Assembly (NCBI RefSeq): GCF_030317035.1 | Contig: NZ_JASZYK010000004.1 | Span: 434,001-498,000 of the forward strand | Source: Variovorax sp. J22G73 | GTDB taxonomy: Bacteria; Pseudomonadota; Gammaproteobacteria; Burkholderiales; Burkholderiaceae_C | Reading direction: 5' to 3' | Length of the DNA: 64,000 nucleotides | Shown here: piece after piece, positions 16,582 through 26,164 of the stretch | Layout: every line of letters starts with the position of its first letter | Position numbering within the stretch: the first letter of the stretch is position 1 | Position numbers and translations under genes: made by a program | Notes under the pieces: generated by a model | Told to the model about the DNA's origin: nothing | The model's database searches: none | Seen by the model: the letters and a program-made list of their open reading frames with translations, nothing else

Positions 16582-17114
16582 TACTTGTTCTCCTCCACCT
16601 TGAGGCTGAAGGCGCCGTCCTCGGCGCGTGCGAGGGCGAGCAACTGGGTGTCGGGGAGCGTGAGCGTTGTCGCGGCGAAGTCGGCGGCCACGGGCAGCTC
16701 GCGCCCGCCGCGGTCGACCAGCACGGCCAGGCGCACGCAGGCGGGGCGGCCGAAGTCGAACAGCTCGTTGAGCACCGCGCGAATGGTGCGCCCGGTGTAG
16801 AGCACGTCGTCGAGCAGCAGCACGTCGGTGCCGTTCACGTCGAAGGGCAATGCGGTCTGCGCGCTGGCCGAGAGGCCGCGGCGCGCGAAGTCGTCGCGGT
16901 GCATGGCCGAGGAAATGACGCCGGGCGCGCCGGCCAGGCCCAGGTCTTTCTGCAGCCGCTCGACCAGCCAGGCGCCGCCGGAGGTGATGCCGACCAGCTT
17001 GGTGGCGGGGCGCATCAGCGGCTTCACGCCGTTCAGCAGCTCCTTGTAGAGGGCTTCGGCATCGGGGATCGCGGGGGTCGCAGTGGTCGCGGGAATAGCG
17101 GAAAGGGAACTCAC
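16581..17114 (-). CDS. pyrR: PyrR bifunctional pyrimidine regulator / uracil phosphoribosyltransferase
   Basis: A 177-residue PRTase-fold protein with the PRPP-binding loop VLLLDDVLYTGRTIRAVLNEL and the flexible-loop region HRDDFARRGLS. In Bacillus, PyrR binds pyr mRNA to cause attenuation and also makes UMP from uracil; in proteobacteria the UPRTase activity or another regulatory role is plausible. The start is a GTG at 17114 whose GTGA overlaps the ruvX stop. No PyrR-binding leader is visible, because the gene sits inside an overlapping operon. An Ala/Thr/Pro-rich stretch precedes the conserved domain. Confidence 0.93.
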   Translation of the reverse strand: MSSLSAIPATTATPAIPDAEALYKELLNGVKPLMRPATKLVGITSGGAWLVERLQKDLGLAGAPGVISSAMHRDDFARRGLSASAQTALPFDVNGTDVLLLDDVLYTGRTIRAVLNELFDFGRPACVRLAVLVDRGGRELPVAADFAATTLTLPDTQLLALARAEDGAFSLKVEENK

Positions 17115-17587
17115 GGGAGACTCCTCAAGAATTGCTCCAGGATGATGCAGGCGGAGGCGGCATCGGCATCGCGGGCGCCGGAGGACAGGGCCTCGGTGGT
17201 GCTGTAGCGCTCGTCGACCTCGAACACCTGGAGGTTGAAACGCCCGCGCAGCTGGCGCGCGAACTTCTGGGCGCGGCGGGTGTTCTCGTGCGGGGCGCCG
17301 TCGGGGTGGTAGGGCACGCCGACGACCAGCGCGTCGGGCTGCCATTCCTTGATGCGCGCCTCGACCAGGGCAAAGCGGGCATCGGTGCCCTCGGCCTTGA
17401 TGGTCGCCTGCGGGGTGGCGCTTTGCAACAGCCGGTTGCCGCTGGCCACGCCGGTGCGCTTGGTGCCGTAGTCGAAGGCCAGGAAGGACTGGAAGTGGGC
17501 AGGGACCGTGGCGGGGACCGGAACAGGAGCGGGGACAGGAACGGAAGCGGGGCCGGTCGCGGGCGCGTCTGACATGGTGTCGCTCAC
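17111..17587 (-). CDS. ruvX: RuvX/YqgF Holliday-junction resolvase-like protein
   Basis: A 158-residue RNase H-fold protein with FLAFDYGTKRTGVASGN (first acidic catalytic residue), DALVVGVPYHPDG and VDERYSTTEA. The family processes pre-16S rRNA and is essential in E. coli. I start at a GTG at 17587, which overlaps the yqgE stop as GTGA; an ATG at 17575 is an alternative. The N-terminus has a low-complexity Val-Pro-Ala run (VPVPAPVPVPATVP) made from an imperfect DNA repeat, which is unusual for this compact protein. Confidence 0.93.
   Translation of the reverse strand: MSDTMSDAPATGPASVPVPAPVPVPATVPAHFQSFLAFDYGTKRTGVASGNRLLQSATPQATIKAEGTDARFALVEARIKEWQPDALVVGVPYHPDGAPHENTRRAQKFARQLRGRFNLQVFEVDERYSTTEALSSGARDADAASACIILEQFLRSLP
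17500..17562. repeat. Imperfect GC-rich tandem repeats inside ruvX
   Basis: Repeated GGGGACNGGAACNGGAGC-like units encode the Val-Pro-Ala-rich N-terminus of RuvX. The repeat keeps the reading frame because the unit length is a multiple of three. It is probably a slippage-derived insertion. Confidence 0.65.
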
Positions 17588-18183
17588 GCGTGGCCCGCGT
17601 CGGGAGACAGTTTCCACGCCTCCAGGCCCAGCAGCATCAGCGCCTTGTCGTAGCGCTGCTCGATGGGCGTGTCGAAGATCACGGCCGAGTCGGCGGCCAC
17701 GGTGAGCCAGCTGTTCTCGGCCAGTTCGGACTCGAGCTGGCCCTCGCCCCAGGCCGAATAGCCCAGCGAGACCAGCACCTTGCGCGGGCCCGCGCCGGTG
17801 GCCAGGGCCTCCAGCACGTCCTTGGAGGTGGTCATCTCGAGCCCGCCGGGAATGGTCATGGTCGAGGCGTAGACCGATTCCTCGGGCTTCTCGGCCTGCG
17901 TGAAGACCGGCTCGTGCAGCACGAAGCCGCGCTCGGTCTGCACCGGGCCGCCCTGGAAAACGGGGGCCTCGCCCAGCTCGGGGCGCGACAGGTGCAGCTC
18001 GATCTTCTCGAACAGCACCTTCAGGTTGATGTCGCTGGGTTTGTTGATCACCAGCCCGAGCGCGCCGCGCTCGCTGTGTTCGCAGAGGTACACGACGCTG
18101 CGGTTGAAAGTTTTGTCTTCCATCCCGGGCATCGCTATCAAAAAGTGATGCGTGAGGTTCATCGGGGCAGAATCGGCAGCCAT
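17584..18183 (-). CDS. yqgE: YqgE/AlgH (DUF179) family protein
   Basis: A 199-residue DUF179 protein, typically about 190 residues. It has NLTHHFLIAMPGMEDKTFNRSV at the start, GALGLVINKP, VFQGGPVQTERGFVLH and SLGYSAWGEGQLESEL. The biochemical function is not established; it is commonly next to ruvX/yqgF, as here. The ATG at 18183 has GGAGG three bases upstream, within the opposite-strand phrB start region. An ATG at 18162 gives the minimal domain. It is the first gene of the ruvX-pyrR-pyrB-pyrC' operon. Confidence 0.93.
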   Translation of the reverse strand: MAADSAPMNLTHHFLIAMPGMEDKTFNRSVVYLCEHSERGALGLVINKPSDINLKVLFEKIELHLSRPELGEAPVFQGGPVQTERGFVLHEPVFTQAEKPEESVYASTMTIPGGLEMTTSKDVLEALATGAGPRKVLVSLGYSAWGEGQLESELAENSWLTVAADSAVIFDTPIEQRYDKALMLLGLEAWKLSPDAGHA

Positions 18184-19683
18184 ATGCCTCCGATTTTACT
18201 GGCCGTCGACAAGACCTATCCCAAAGGGCTCATGTGGTTCCGCCGCGACCTGCGCGTGGACGACAACGCAGCCCTCTACCGCGCGCTTCGCGCATGCCGC
18301 CAGGTGGTGTGCGTCTTTGTCTTCGACAAGGCGATCCTCGACCTGCTGCCCACCGCCGACCGGCGCGTGGAGTTCATCCGCGAATCGCTGGTGGCGCTCG
18401 AAACCGAGCTGCGCGCGCTGGGCGGCGGGCTCATCGTGCGGCATGCCGCGGCGGTGCACGAGATTCCGGCGCTGGCCCGCGAGCTCGACGTGCAGGCCGT
18501 GTTCGCCAACCGCGACGACGAGCCCGACGCGCTGGAACGCGACGCCAAGGTGTTCGGCGCGCTGGCCAACGCCGGCGTGACCTTCCACCCCTACAAGGAC
18601 TCGACCGTCTTCGACCGCGACGAGGTCATGACCAAGACCGGCCAGCCCTACACCGTGTTCACGCCCTACAAGCGGGCCTGGCTGGCGAAGGTCGACTCGT
18701 TCTTTCTGAAGTCGTACCCGGTGCGCAGCCACGCCGACGCGCTGGTGCCCTCGCCCCAGGCCTACGGCGAGCCGGTGCCCACGCTGCGCGAGATCGGCTT
18801 CGAGAAGACCAACCTCTCGGCGCTGGAGATTCCCACCGGCACCCAGGGCGCGGGCGAGCTGTTCGAGGATTTCTTCGAGCGCATCGACCGCTACGACGAC
18901 GCGCGCAACTTCCCGGCGGTGCGCGGGCCCAGCTACATGGGCGTGCACCTGCGCTTCGGCACGGTGTCGATCCGGCAGCTGGCCAGCGTGGCGCACCAGC
19001 TTTCGCTGCAGGGCAACGCGGGCGCGGCGACGTGGCTGAGCGAGCTGATCTGGCGCGACTTCTACTTCCAGATCCTGGCGCACTTTCCGCATGTGCACAC
19101 GGGCGGCGAGTCGAAGAGCTTCAGGCCCGACTACGACAAGATCCAGTGGCACCACGGCAAGCATGCCGACCAGCTGTTCGAGGCCTGGTGCGAAGGCCGC
19201 ACGGGCTACCCGCTGGTGGACGCGGCCATGCTGCAGATCAACCAGAGCGGCTACATGCACAACCGCCTGCGCATGGTGGTGGCCAGCTTCCTGTGCAAGG
19301 ACCTGGGGCTGGACTGGCGCCGCGGCGAAACCTACTTCGCCACGCACCTGAACGACTTCGAGCTGGCCTCCAACAACGGCGGCTGGCAGTGGGCCAGCTC
19401 CAGCGGCTGCGACGCTCAGCCCTACTTCCGCATCTTCAACCCGGTGACGCAGAGCGAGCGCTTCGACCCCGAAGGCAAGTTCATCCGCCGCTACCTGCCG
19501 CAGCTGGCGGGGCTGTCGAACGCGGCCATCCACGCGCCGTGGACGGCCTCGCCGGTGGAACTGGAAGCGGCGGGCATCAAGCTGGGCGAGAACTACCCGA
19601 AGCCGGTGGTGGACCATGCGGAGGCGCGGGAGAAGACGCTGCAGCGGTATGGGGTGGCGCGGGCGAAGGCCGTGCAGAAATAA
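18184..19683 (+). CDS. phrB: Deoxyribodipyrimidine photolyase
   Basis: A 499-residue FAD-containing photolyase that repairs cyclobutane pyrimidine dimers with blue light. The N-terminal antenna domain begins at GLMWFRRDLRVDDNAAL. The C-terminal FAD domain has WRDFYFQIL, GRTGYPLVDAAMLQIN, MHNRLRMVVASFLCKDL, and FELASNNGGWQWASS followed by SGCDAQPYFRIFNP. The ATG at 18184 abuts the yqgE start codon and has no clear ribosome site. An ATG at 18232 (MWFRRDLR) would give the usual family start. A bidirectional terminator follows. Confidence 0.96.
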   Translation: MPPILLAVDKTYPKGLMWFRRDLRVDDNAALYRALRACRQVVCVFVFDKAILDLLPTADRRVEFIRESLVALETELRALGGGLIVRHAAAVHEIPALARELDVQAVFANRDDEPDALERDAKVFGALANAGVTFHPYKDSTVFDRDEVMTKTGQPYTVFTPYKRAWLAKVDSFFLKSYPVRSHADALVPSPQAYGEPVPTLREIGFEKTNLSALEIPTGTQGAGELFEDFFERIDRYDDARNFPAVRGPSYMGVHLRFGTVSIRQLASVAHQLSLQGNAGAATWLSELIWRDFYFQILAHFPHVHTGGESKSFRPDYDKIQWHHGKHADQLFEAWCEGRTGYPLVDAAMLQINQSGYMHNRLRMVVASFLCKDLGLDWRRGETYFATHLNDFELASNNGGWQWASSSGCDAQPYFRIFNPVTQSERFDPEGKFIRRYLPQLAGLSNAAIHAPWTASPVELEAAGIKLGENYPKPVVDHAEAREKTLQRYGVARAKAVQK

Positions 19684-19720
19684 AGAGAACCGAGGCGGGA
19701 ACAAGGCGGGCGCCGCCAAA

Positions 19721-19752
19721 AAGCAAAAGGGGCCTCGCGGCCCCTTTTGCTT
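19721..19752. terminator. Bidirectional terminator between phrB and chpA
   Basis: A perfect 14-bp stem, AAGCAAAAGGGGCC and GGCCCCTTTTGCTT around a TCGC loop, lies between the convergent phrB and chpA genes. The A-rich and T-rich flanks allow termination in both directions. Confidence 0.9.
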
Positions 19753-19772
19753 GATGAACACGCGAACGTGCG

Positions 19773-22700
19773 TCAGGCCGCGGCGGCCAGCGCCGGCTCG
19801 CTCGTGTAGGCCCGCACCAGGCGCAGCAGCTCTTCTTCCGAATACGGCTTGCCCAGGTAGTGGTTCACGCCCAGCGTGCGCGCGTAGTCGCGGTGCTTTT
19901 CGGCGATGCGCGAGGTGATCATGATGATCGGCAGCTCGGCCAGGGCCGCATCGGCGCGGATGTTGCGGGCCAGGTCGAAGCCGTCCATGCGCGGCATCTC
20001 GATGTCCGACAGCACCACCGCCGGGCGCTCCTGCTGCAGGCGCTCGAGCGCCTGCAGGCCGTCGGCCGCGAGCGACACGCGATAGCCTTCACGCTGCAGC
20101 AGGCGCTGCGTGACGCGGCGCACGGTGATGGAGTCGTCCACCACCAGCACCAGCGGCACCTGCGGCACCACGGGCGCCAGCGTGACCGGCGCCTGGGGTG
20201 CGCCGGCCTCGCCGTCGGCCGAGGCATGCGCCGGCGCGACCAGCGCGGCGGCCTGGCGCTCGCGCGCCAGGTCGCCATGGATCGCGGCCAGCGCCACCGG
20301 GTTGTAGATCAGCGCCACCGCGCCCGAGGCCAGCACCGAGATGCCGGCCAGGCCGGGCAGCCGCGCGAGCTGCGGGCCGAGGTTCTTCACCACGACTTCC
20401 TGGTTGCCCAGCACTTCGTCCACGTGCAGGGCCACGCGCTGCGCGGCGCTTCGCACGACGACCAGCGTGTTGGTCCTGCTGGCCACCTGTTCGCTGCGCG
20501 TGGAGTGCTGCAGCAGCGCGCCGGCCCAGTAGAACGGCACCTGCTCGCTGCCGAAGGGATGGCTGTTGCTCCTGTACGCCGCCTCGAGGTCGGCGGCGCT
20601 CACGCGCTGCACCAGTTCCACCAGGTTGGACGGCACGCCGATCGACACCTCGCCGGCGCGCAGCATCACCACGTGCGTCACGGCGGTGGTCAGCGGCAGC
20701 ACCAGCTTGAAGGTGGTGCCCTGCCCGGCCGTGCTGTGCGTTTCGATGCGTCCGCCGATGGCCGCGATCTGCGAGCGCACCACGTCCATGCCGATGCCGC
20801 GACCGGCCAGTTCCGACACTTGGCCGGCGGTCGAGAACCCGGGCTTGAAGATCAGCTCGGTGGCGTCTTCGGGCGACAGTTGTTCGTCGTGGCCCAGCAG
20901 GCCCAGCGTGCGGGCACGCTCGGCGATGCGCTTGTGGTCCAGCCCGGCGCCGTCGTCGCGGAAGCTCACCGACACGTCGTTGCCTTCATGGTGCAGGTCG
21001 ATGACGATCAGGCCGCTGGCGTCCTTGCCGACCTTTTCGCGCGCCGCGGCGTCCTCGATGCCGTGGGCCACGCAGTTGCGCAGCAGGTGCTCGAAGGCGG
21101 GCGTCATGCGGTCCAGCACGCCGCGGTCCATCTCGATGGAGCCGCCGACGATGTCCAGGCGCACCTGCTTGCCGGTGTCCTTCGAGGCCTGGCGCACCAC
21201 GCGGTACAGGCGGTCGGAAATGCCTTCGAACTCCACCATGCGCGTGCGCAGCAGGCCGCGCTGCAGTTCACGCGTCTGGCGTGCCTGCACGCTCAGGTCG
21301 TCTTCCGTGGCCTGCACGGTCTTCTGCAGGGTGCGCTGCACGGTGGCCACGTCGTTGACCGACTCGGCCATCATGCGGGTGAGTTCCTGCACGCGGGTGA
21401 AGCGGTCGAACTCCAGCGGGTCGAAGCTCTGCTGCGAGTCCTTGGCTTGCGCCAGGCGCGACTGCATCTGGCTTTCGGCCTGCACTTCGATGTCGCGCAG
21501 CTGCTGGCGCAAGCGGTCCAGGTTGCCCGTGAGGTCGGCGAGCGAGCCACGCAGCTGGCCCAGCTCGGCCTCCAGGCGCGAGCGCGTGATGATGACCTCG
21601 CCGGTCTGCGCGACCAGGCGGTCGAGCAGCTGGGTGCGGATGCGCACGGCCTGGCCGGTCGCGGTGCGCAGCGGCGTGAGCAGAGCGGGTGCCGGGCGCG
21701 GCTGCAGCCTGGCGGGTGCTGGGGCGCCCGAGACATCGAGGCCAGCGGCCTGTTCGGTCGCCTCAGCTTCTTCGGCATCGCCGGAAGCCGGCGCGGCCGA
21801 CTCGTCGTTCGCAGGCGCGTCGGTCGCCACCTGCACCAAGTGCGCCACCGGTGCGGAGGCCGTGGCCGAGGCCACGATCTGCGCCAGCTCGACCTGCGTG
21901 GCGTCGTCCGCCGCGCGCAGGGCGTCGAAGGTGGCTTGCAGTGCGTCGAGGCGCACGAGCAGCTTCTCGATGTCGGCCCGCTCCGCGCCCTGGGACCCCA
22001 GGGTCTCGATCTCGGACTCCATGCGGTGCGCGCGTTCGCCCAGGCGCATGGCCCCGGCCAGGCGCGCACTGCCCTTGAGCGTGTGCAGGGTGCGCAGCAC
22101 CGACGCGCGCGGCGCGCTGTCGTCGGGGTGGTGCGCCCACTGCCGCAGCGCCTCGCCCAGTTGCGGCAGCAGGTCGGCGGCCTCTTCCTCGAAGATCGGG
22201 AACAGGTCGACGTCGACCGCGTCGGCCAGGTCGATGGCGTCCTCGGAATCGTCCAGCGCCACGTCGGCGATGCTCTCGTGCACCACCACTTGCGGCAGCG
22301 CCCGGGCTTCGGCGCGCATGGCCAGCTCGGTGGGCATCGGCGAGGCGGCGATGTCGCGCAGCGCCTGCAGCGTGCCTTCGGCCGGGTCGCGCAGGAAGCC
22401 GACCGCGAACTGGTGCAGCAGGCGGCGCAGCTCGTCGGCCGCGGCAACCAGCACCAGGCCTTGCTCGCGCGTGCCACTGCCCTGCATCTGCAGATGCTGC
22501 AGCGCGGCTTCGAGCAGGCGGGCCATTCCCGACAGGCTGTGGAAGCCCACGGTGGCGGAACTGCCGGCCAGCGAATGGGCCAGCGCGATGGTCGAGTCGG
22601 GCAGGCGCTCGTGCGACTCCAGCGACCATTCGCCCACATCGGTGGCCAGCTGGCGCGACCACTCGTCGGCCTCGTTGAGGTAGACGTTGTAGAGCGCGAT

Positions 22701-25700
22701 GCCGATGCGCAGCGGGCCGATGACCTTGACCTGGTCTTCGGCGCTGGCGGCGATTTCTTCGATGGCCTGAGGAGCTTCGACCTGTGCGACGGGTTCGGGC
22801 TGGGGTTCTGGTTCGGCTTCTGGGGCAGGCGCGGGTTCGACCTCGGCCTCAGCCACCGGTTCGGGCGCTTCGACTGCTTCAGCGGCTTCCGGCACGTCCT
22901 CGACAACGAGGATCGGCGCTTCTTCGGGCAGCGACGGCGCTTCGAAGATGGGCGCGATCACCTCGGCGGCCGCGGGCTCGGGCGCCGGCTCTGCCTCGGG
23001 TTCTTGCGCGGCTTCGGGTGCGGATTCGGAGGCCAGCGCGAGCGCAGGCTCCTCGGGCGTCGCGACCGGCTCAGGCTGTTGCCCTGGTTCGAATTCGGCT
23101 ACCGGCGCTTCGACCGGCGCTTGCGCTGCCTCGACGGCTTCAACAGCTTCGGGCTCGGCAGTCTTCAGCGGCTCGGGCTCCCAGTCGAAGTCGGGCAATG
23201 CCGTCTCGCTCGGGGTGGTCGCTTCGATGACTTCCGGCGCAGGTTCGACCGGCGCTGCAACGGGTTCAGGCTCGAGAACAAGCTCGGGCTCCGGCGCGGC
23301 AGCATGCTCGACGACAACAGGTTCGGGCTGGGGTTCAGCCTGTGCAGGTTTCCTGGAAGGCGCCAGGAAATCGAACTCGTCGCCGCTCGGCAGGTTGAGC
23401 AGCGGTGCGGGCTCGGTGGTCTGCTTCGCATCGAAGTCCAGGAAGTCGGTCGAGGCGAAATCGTCGTCGGCCTCGAGGGCGGCGGGCGTGGCGGCACGCG
23501 GCGGCTCGTCCCAGGTAATGGTCTCGAAGCCTTCGGGGGCTGCCGTGGCAACGGGTGCGACCGGCGCATGCGCGGGCGCTTCGTCGGCGAGCGACAGGTC
23601 AGGCAGCTCCGGCAGGTTGGGCACGGAGGCCAGCGGCGGCAACGACGCCACGGGTGCGGCAGGCGCCGGAGATGCGACCGGCGCAGGTGCCGGCACCGGC
23701 GTTTCCGCGGCGATGTGGCGCGCGGCGACCGCCAGGGCCTCCGCGTCGGCCACGAACACCGGCGGGGGCACGGGCTCGCCGGCCAGCAGCGCATTCGCCA
23801 CGCGGCTGAACTGCGAGGCCTGCCAGCCGTGGGCCTGGCCCGAGGCAATGGCTTCGACCCACTGGCTGAAGTCCTTCAGCGTTCTCTCGGTGCCCGACAG
23901 CAACTCCGGCGTGGCCGCGCGCTGGTCGGCCAGCCAGGTGTTGAGCACCTGCTCGAGCGACCAGGCAGCATCGCCGAAGTCGGTGAGACCGACCATGCGC
24001 GAGCTGCCCTTGAGCGTGTGGAACGCGCGGCGCAGGATGGTGAGCTCTTCGGTGTCGTCCGGGTAGCTGGCCAGCTCGGCGATGGCGGCCAGGCCGGCCT
24101 CGACCACTTCGCGGGCCTCGTCCAGGAAGATGTTCTGCAGGTCGTCTTCTTCGAGCTCGGTGACCTCGGTGTCCGGCAGTGCGGAGGGGCCGGAGATCTT
24201 GTTCGTCCAGCTGTCGGCCTTGTTGCTGAACTCCTCGATGGGAGACACCTTGGCCTTGCGGTTGGGCGTGGCCAGGGCGGCGAGCTTGGAGGCGATCTGC
24301 GCGTCGACTTCCTCGATGCTGAGCACCGATTGCACCGCCGGCGGCTGGCTGGAGGCAGCGTCTTCGGACGTGCTGTCGGTGGCCTGGCGGCCCATCAGCG
24401 GCTTGAGCTCCCCGGCTTCATCGTCGAACACGAACAGGCGCTTGGCCAGCGCGGGCTGGTAGCCCAGCATGTCGATCAGGAAGCCGAGCGCGCCCAGGTT
24501 GTTGCCCAGCGCGTCGAAGCCGGCCATTTCCTCGGCCGGCGAGGTGCTCACGAGCATCGCCTCGACGTCGTCGCGCATGCGCTGCACGGTGTGCGCGGCC
24601 TGCTCCAGGCCGAGCACGGAAAACACGCCGCGCATCTGCATGAGCTGCGTGGGCACGGTGCGCAACAGGCCCTTTTCGGCCGGCCGGCGGAAATACTGGT
24701 CGAGCGATTTCTCGAGCTCGCTCAGGTGGCTGCGCAGCTCGTCGACCACGGTGCCCATGGTCTGGCGGTCGCTCACGCGGCGGTAGAGGTCTTCCATCCA
24801 CGGCTCGAGCGGCTCCGAATGGCCACCGTCGCGCACGCGTTCGATGCGCCCGGCCAGTTGCAGCGTGCGCGAGGTGAGTTGCGGGTCGCTCGGGTCGAGG
24901 TCTTCGAGCGCGGCTTCCAGATACAGCACCGAGGTGGCAACTTCCATCGCCAGTTCGGTGCCCGGTGCCTGGCCCGAGCGCAGCGACGCCTCGACCGCAT
25001 GGGTCAGCGCCTGCACCATGGGAAGGCTGGGCGGATGCAGCTTGTGCAGCGACTCGCCGAGCTGCGCGAAGGTGTCTGCCACCTGGCGCGTGCGGGTGAT
25101 GTCGCCGCCCGAAAGCGCCGACCACATTTCCTTGGCGGTCTCGATGCGCTTGCGGGCCTGTTGCAGCACCAGCGGATCGAAGCGGCCGAACTGCTCCGCG
25201 TTGTAGTCGACGTGCGGTTCGCCGGCGATGCCCCAGGCGCTGCGCACGGTGCGCAGCGTGGCGGTGTCGTCGCCGTCGGTGGGCACGGCCTGCGCGCAGA
25301 AGAACAGCAGGTCCTGGCCCAGGCGGTCGGACACCACGCTGTCGCCGCGCGCGAGCGTGGCGTACTGCAGCAGCACGCGCGAAGCGGCGCGCTTCACATA
25401 GGCATCGGGCAGCACCAGGCCGGCGGCCAGGGCTTCGAAGAAGCCGGCGGCCAGGGTCCAGAAGCTGGCCACGCGGGGCAGCAGCGCACCGCGTCCGAGC
25501 CCCAGGCACAGTGCCTGCAGCCGGCGCGCGGCCTGCGTGTCGCCGGACTTGACCACCTGCAGCACCTCGCGGTCGAGCCGCGAGCGCACGCTCGGGTCGT
25601 AGGCAATGGCGGCCTGCGTGAGCGGCGGCTTCACCTCGACCCAGCGCCACGCGGTGCTCCACAGGTCGGCGGGGTGCACGCGTTCGTTGCCCACCAGCTC

Positions 25701-26132
25701 CAGCACGTAGCGGTATTGCGGGAACAGCGCCACCGACGAAACGGCCTTGCCGGCCAGCAGCGTGTTGAGGAAGTCGGTCACGGCGAAGCCGGCGCGCTCG
25801 ATCTTGAGCACGGCGGCGTCGGTGCAGCGCTGCGGCTCGGCGATGAAGCCCTGCACCGCGAACTCGATGGCGCCCAGCACCAGCGCGGGCGACGGGTGCC
25901 CCACCATCTGCAGCGCGCCGACGGCCTGGTGCAGTTGCAGGCGGGCCATTTGCAGCGGGCCGCTCTCGGGCTCGGCGGCGGCGCCCACGTCGCGCACGAA
26001 GCGCCGCAACGACTTGCCCACACCGTCGAGGGATTTCTGGATTTCTCCCAGCACCCAGGCCAGCGGCCCGAGGTCTTCGGTGGCCGGCAGGGTGCCGGCA
26101 AGAGGGGCCGTGGCAGGGGTTTGGATCGACAC
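19773..26132 (-). CDS. chpA: ChpA/PilL-type hybrid chemosensory histidine kinase
   Basis: A 2119-residue CheA-like hybrid kinase for type IV pilus chemosensing. It begins with about 650 residues of ChpA N-terminal helical repeats. Then come an HPt with FHTLKGSSRM (about residue 705), a Pro/Glu/Ala-rich linker (about 820-1120), a second HPt-like unit with AHSLAGSS (about 1186) and a third HPt with LHTLKGSARL (about 1350). The kinase core has the N-box HLLRNCVAHGIE (about 1684), DDGAGLD and GRGIGMDVV. A CheW-like domain and a C-terminal receiver (SDIEMPRMDGF, about 2042) follow. The start codon is GTG. It is the last gene of the pil-chp operon. Confidence 0.95.
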   Translation of the reverse strand: MSIQTPATAPLAGTLPATEDLGPLAWVLGEIQKSLDGVGKSLRRFVRDVGAAAEPESGPLQMARLQLHQAVGALQMVGHPSPALVLGAIEFAVQGFIAEPQRCTDAAVLKIERAGFAVTDFLNTLLAGKAVSSVALFPQYRYVLELVGNERVHPADLWSTAWRWVEVKPPLTQAAIAYDPSVRSRLDREVLQVVKSGDTQAARRLQALCLGLGRGALLPRVASFWTLAAGFFEALAAGLVLPDAYVKRAASRVLLQYATLARGDSVVSDRLGQDLLFFCAQAVPTDGDDTATLRTVRSAWGIAGEPHVDYNAEQFGRFDPLVLQQARKRIETAKEMWSALSGGDITRTRQVADTFAQLGESLHKLHPPSLPMVQALTHAVEASLRSGQAPGTELAMEVATSVLYLEAALEDLDPSDPQLTSRTLQLAGRIERVRDGGHSEPLEPWMEDLYRRVSDRQTMGTVVDELRSHLSELEKSLDQYFRRPAEKGLLRTVPTQLMQMRGVFSVLGLEQAAHTVQRMRDDVEAMLVSTSPAEEMAGFDALGNNLGALGFLIDMLGYQPALAKRLFVFDDEAGELKPLMGRQATDSTSEDAASSQPPAVQSVLSIEEVDAQIASKLAALATPNRKAKVSPIEEFSNKADSWTNKISGPSALPDTEVTELEEDDLQNIFLDEAREVVEAGLAAIAELASYPDDTEELTILRRAFHTLKGSSRMVGLTDFGDAAWSLEQVLNTWLADQRAATPELLSGTERTLKDFSQWVEAIASGQAHGWQASQFSRVANALLAGEPVPPPVFVADAEALAVAARHIAAETPVPAPAPVASPAPAAPVASLPPLASVPNLPELPDLSLADEAPAHAPVAPVATAAPEGFETITWDEPPRAATPAALEADDDFASTDFLDFDAKQTTEPAPLLNLPSGDEFDFLAPSRKPAQAEPQPEPVVVEHAAAPEPELVLEPEPVAAPVEPAPEVIEATTPSETALPDFDWEPEPLKTAEPEAVEAVEAAQAPVEAPVAEFEPGQQPEPVATPEEPALALASESAPEAAQEPEAEPAPEPAAAEVIAPIFEAPSLPEEAPILVVEDVPEAAEAVEAPEPVAEAEVEPAPAPEAEPEPQPEPVAQVEAPQAIEEIAASAEDQVKVIGPLRIGIALYNVYLNEADEWSRQLATDVGEWSLESHERLPDSTIALAHSLAGSSATVGFHSLSGMARLLEAALQHLQMQGSGTREQGLVLVAAADELRRLLHQFAVGFLRDPAEGTLQALRDIAASPMPTELAMRAEARALPQVVVHESIADVALDDSEDAIDLADAVDVDLFPIFEEEAADLLPQLGEALRQWAHHPDDSAPRASVLRTLHTLKGSARLAGAMRLGERAHRMESEIETLGSQGAERADIEKLLVRLDALQATFDALRAADDATQVELAQIVASATASAPVAHLVQVATDAPANDESAAPASGDAEEAEATEQAAGLDVSGAPAPARLQPRPAPALLTPLRTATGQAVRIRTQLLDRLVAQTGEVIITRSRLEAELGQLRGSLADLTGNLDRLRQQLRDIEVQAESQMQSRLAQAKDSQQSFDPLEFDRFTRVQELTRMMAESVNDVATVQRTLQKTVQATEDDLSVQARQTRELQRGLLRTRMVEFEGISDRLYRVVRQASKDTGKQVRLDIVGGSIEMDRGVLDRMTPAFEHLLRNCVAHGIEDAAAREKVGKDASGLIVIDLHHEGNDVSVSFRDDGAGLDHKRIAERARTLGLLGHDEQLSPEDATELIFKPGFSTAGQVSELAGRGIGMDVVRSQIAAIGGRIETHSTAGQGTTFKLVLPLTTAVTHVVMLRAGEVSIGVPSNLVELVQRVSAADLEAAYRSNSHPFGSEQVPFYWAGALLQHSTRSEQVASRTNTLVVVRSAAQRVALHVDEVLGNQEVVVKNLGPQLARLPGLAGISVLASGAVALIYNPVALAAIHGDLARERQAAALVAPAHASADGEAGAPQAPVTLAPVVPQVPLVLVVDDSITVRRVTQRLLQREGYRVSLAADGLQALERLQQERPAVVLSDIEMPRMDGFDLARNIRADAALAELPIIMITSRIAEKHRDYARTLGVNHYLGKPYSEEELLRLVRAYTSEPALAAAA

Positions 26133-26164
26133 GTTGGGTGCTCGCCGTTCTTATCTATCTGGGG

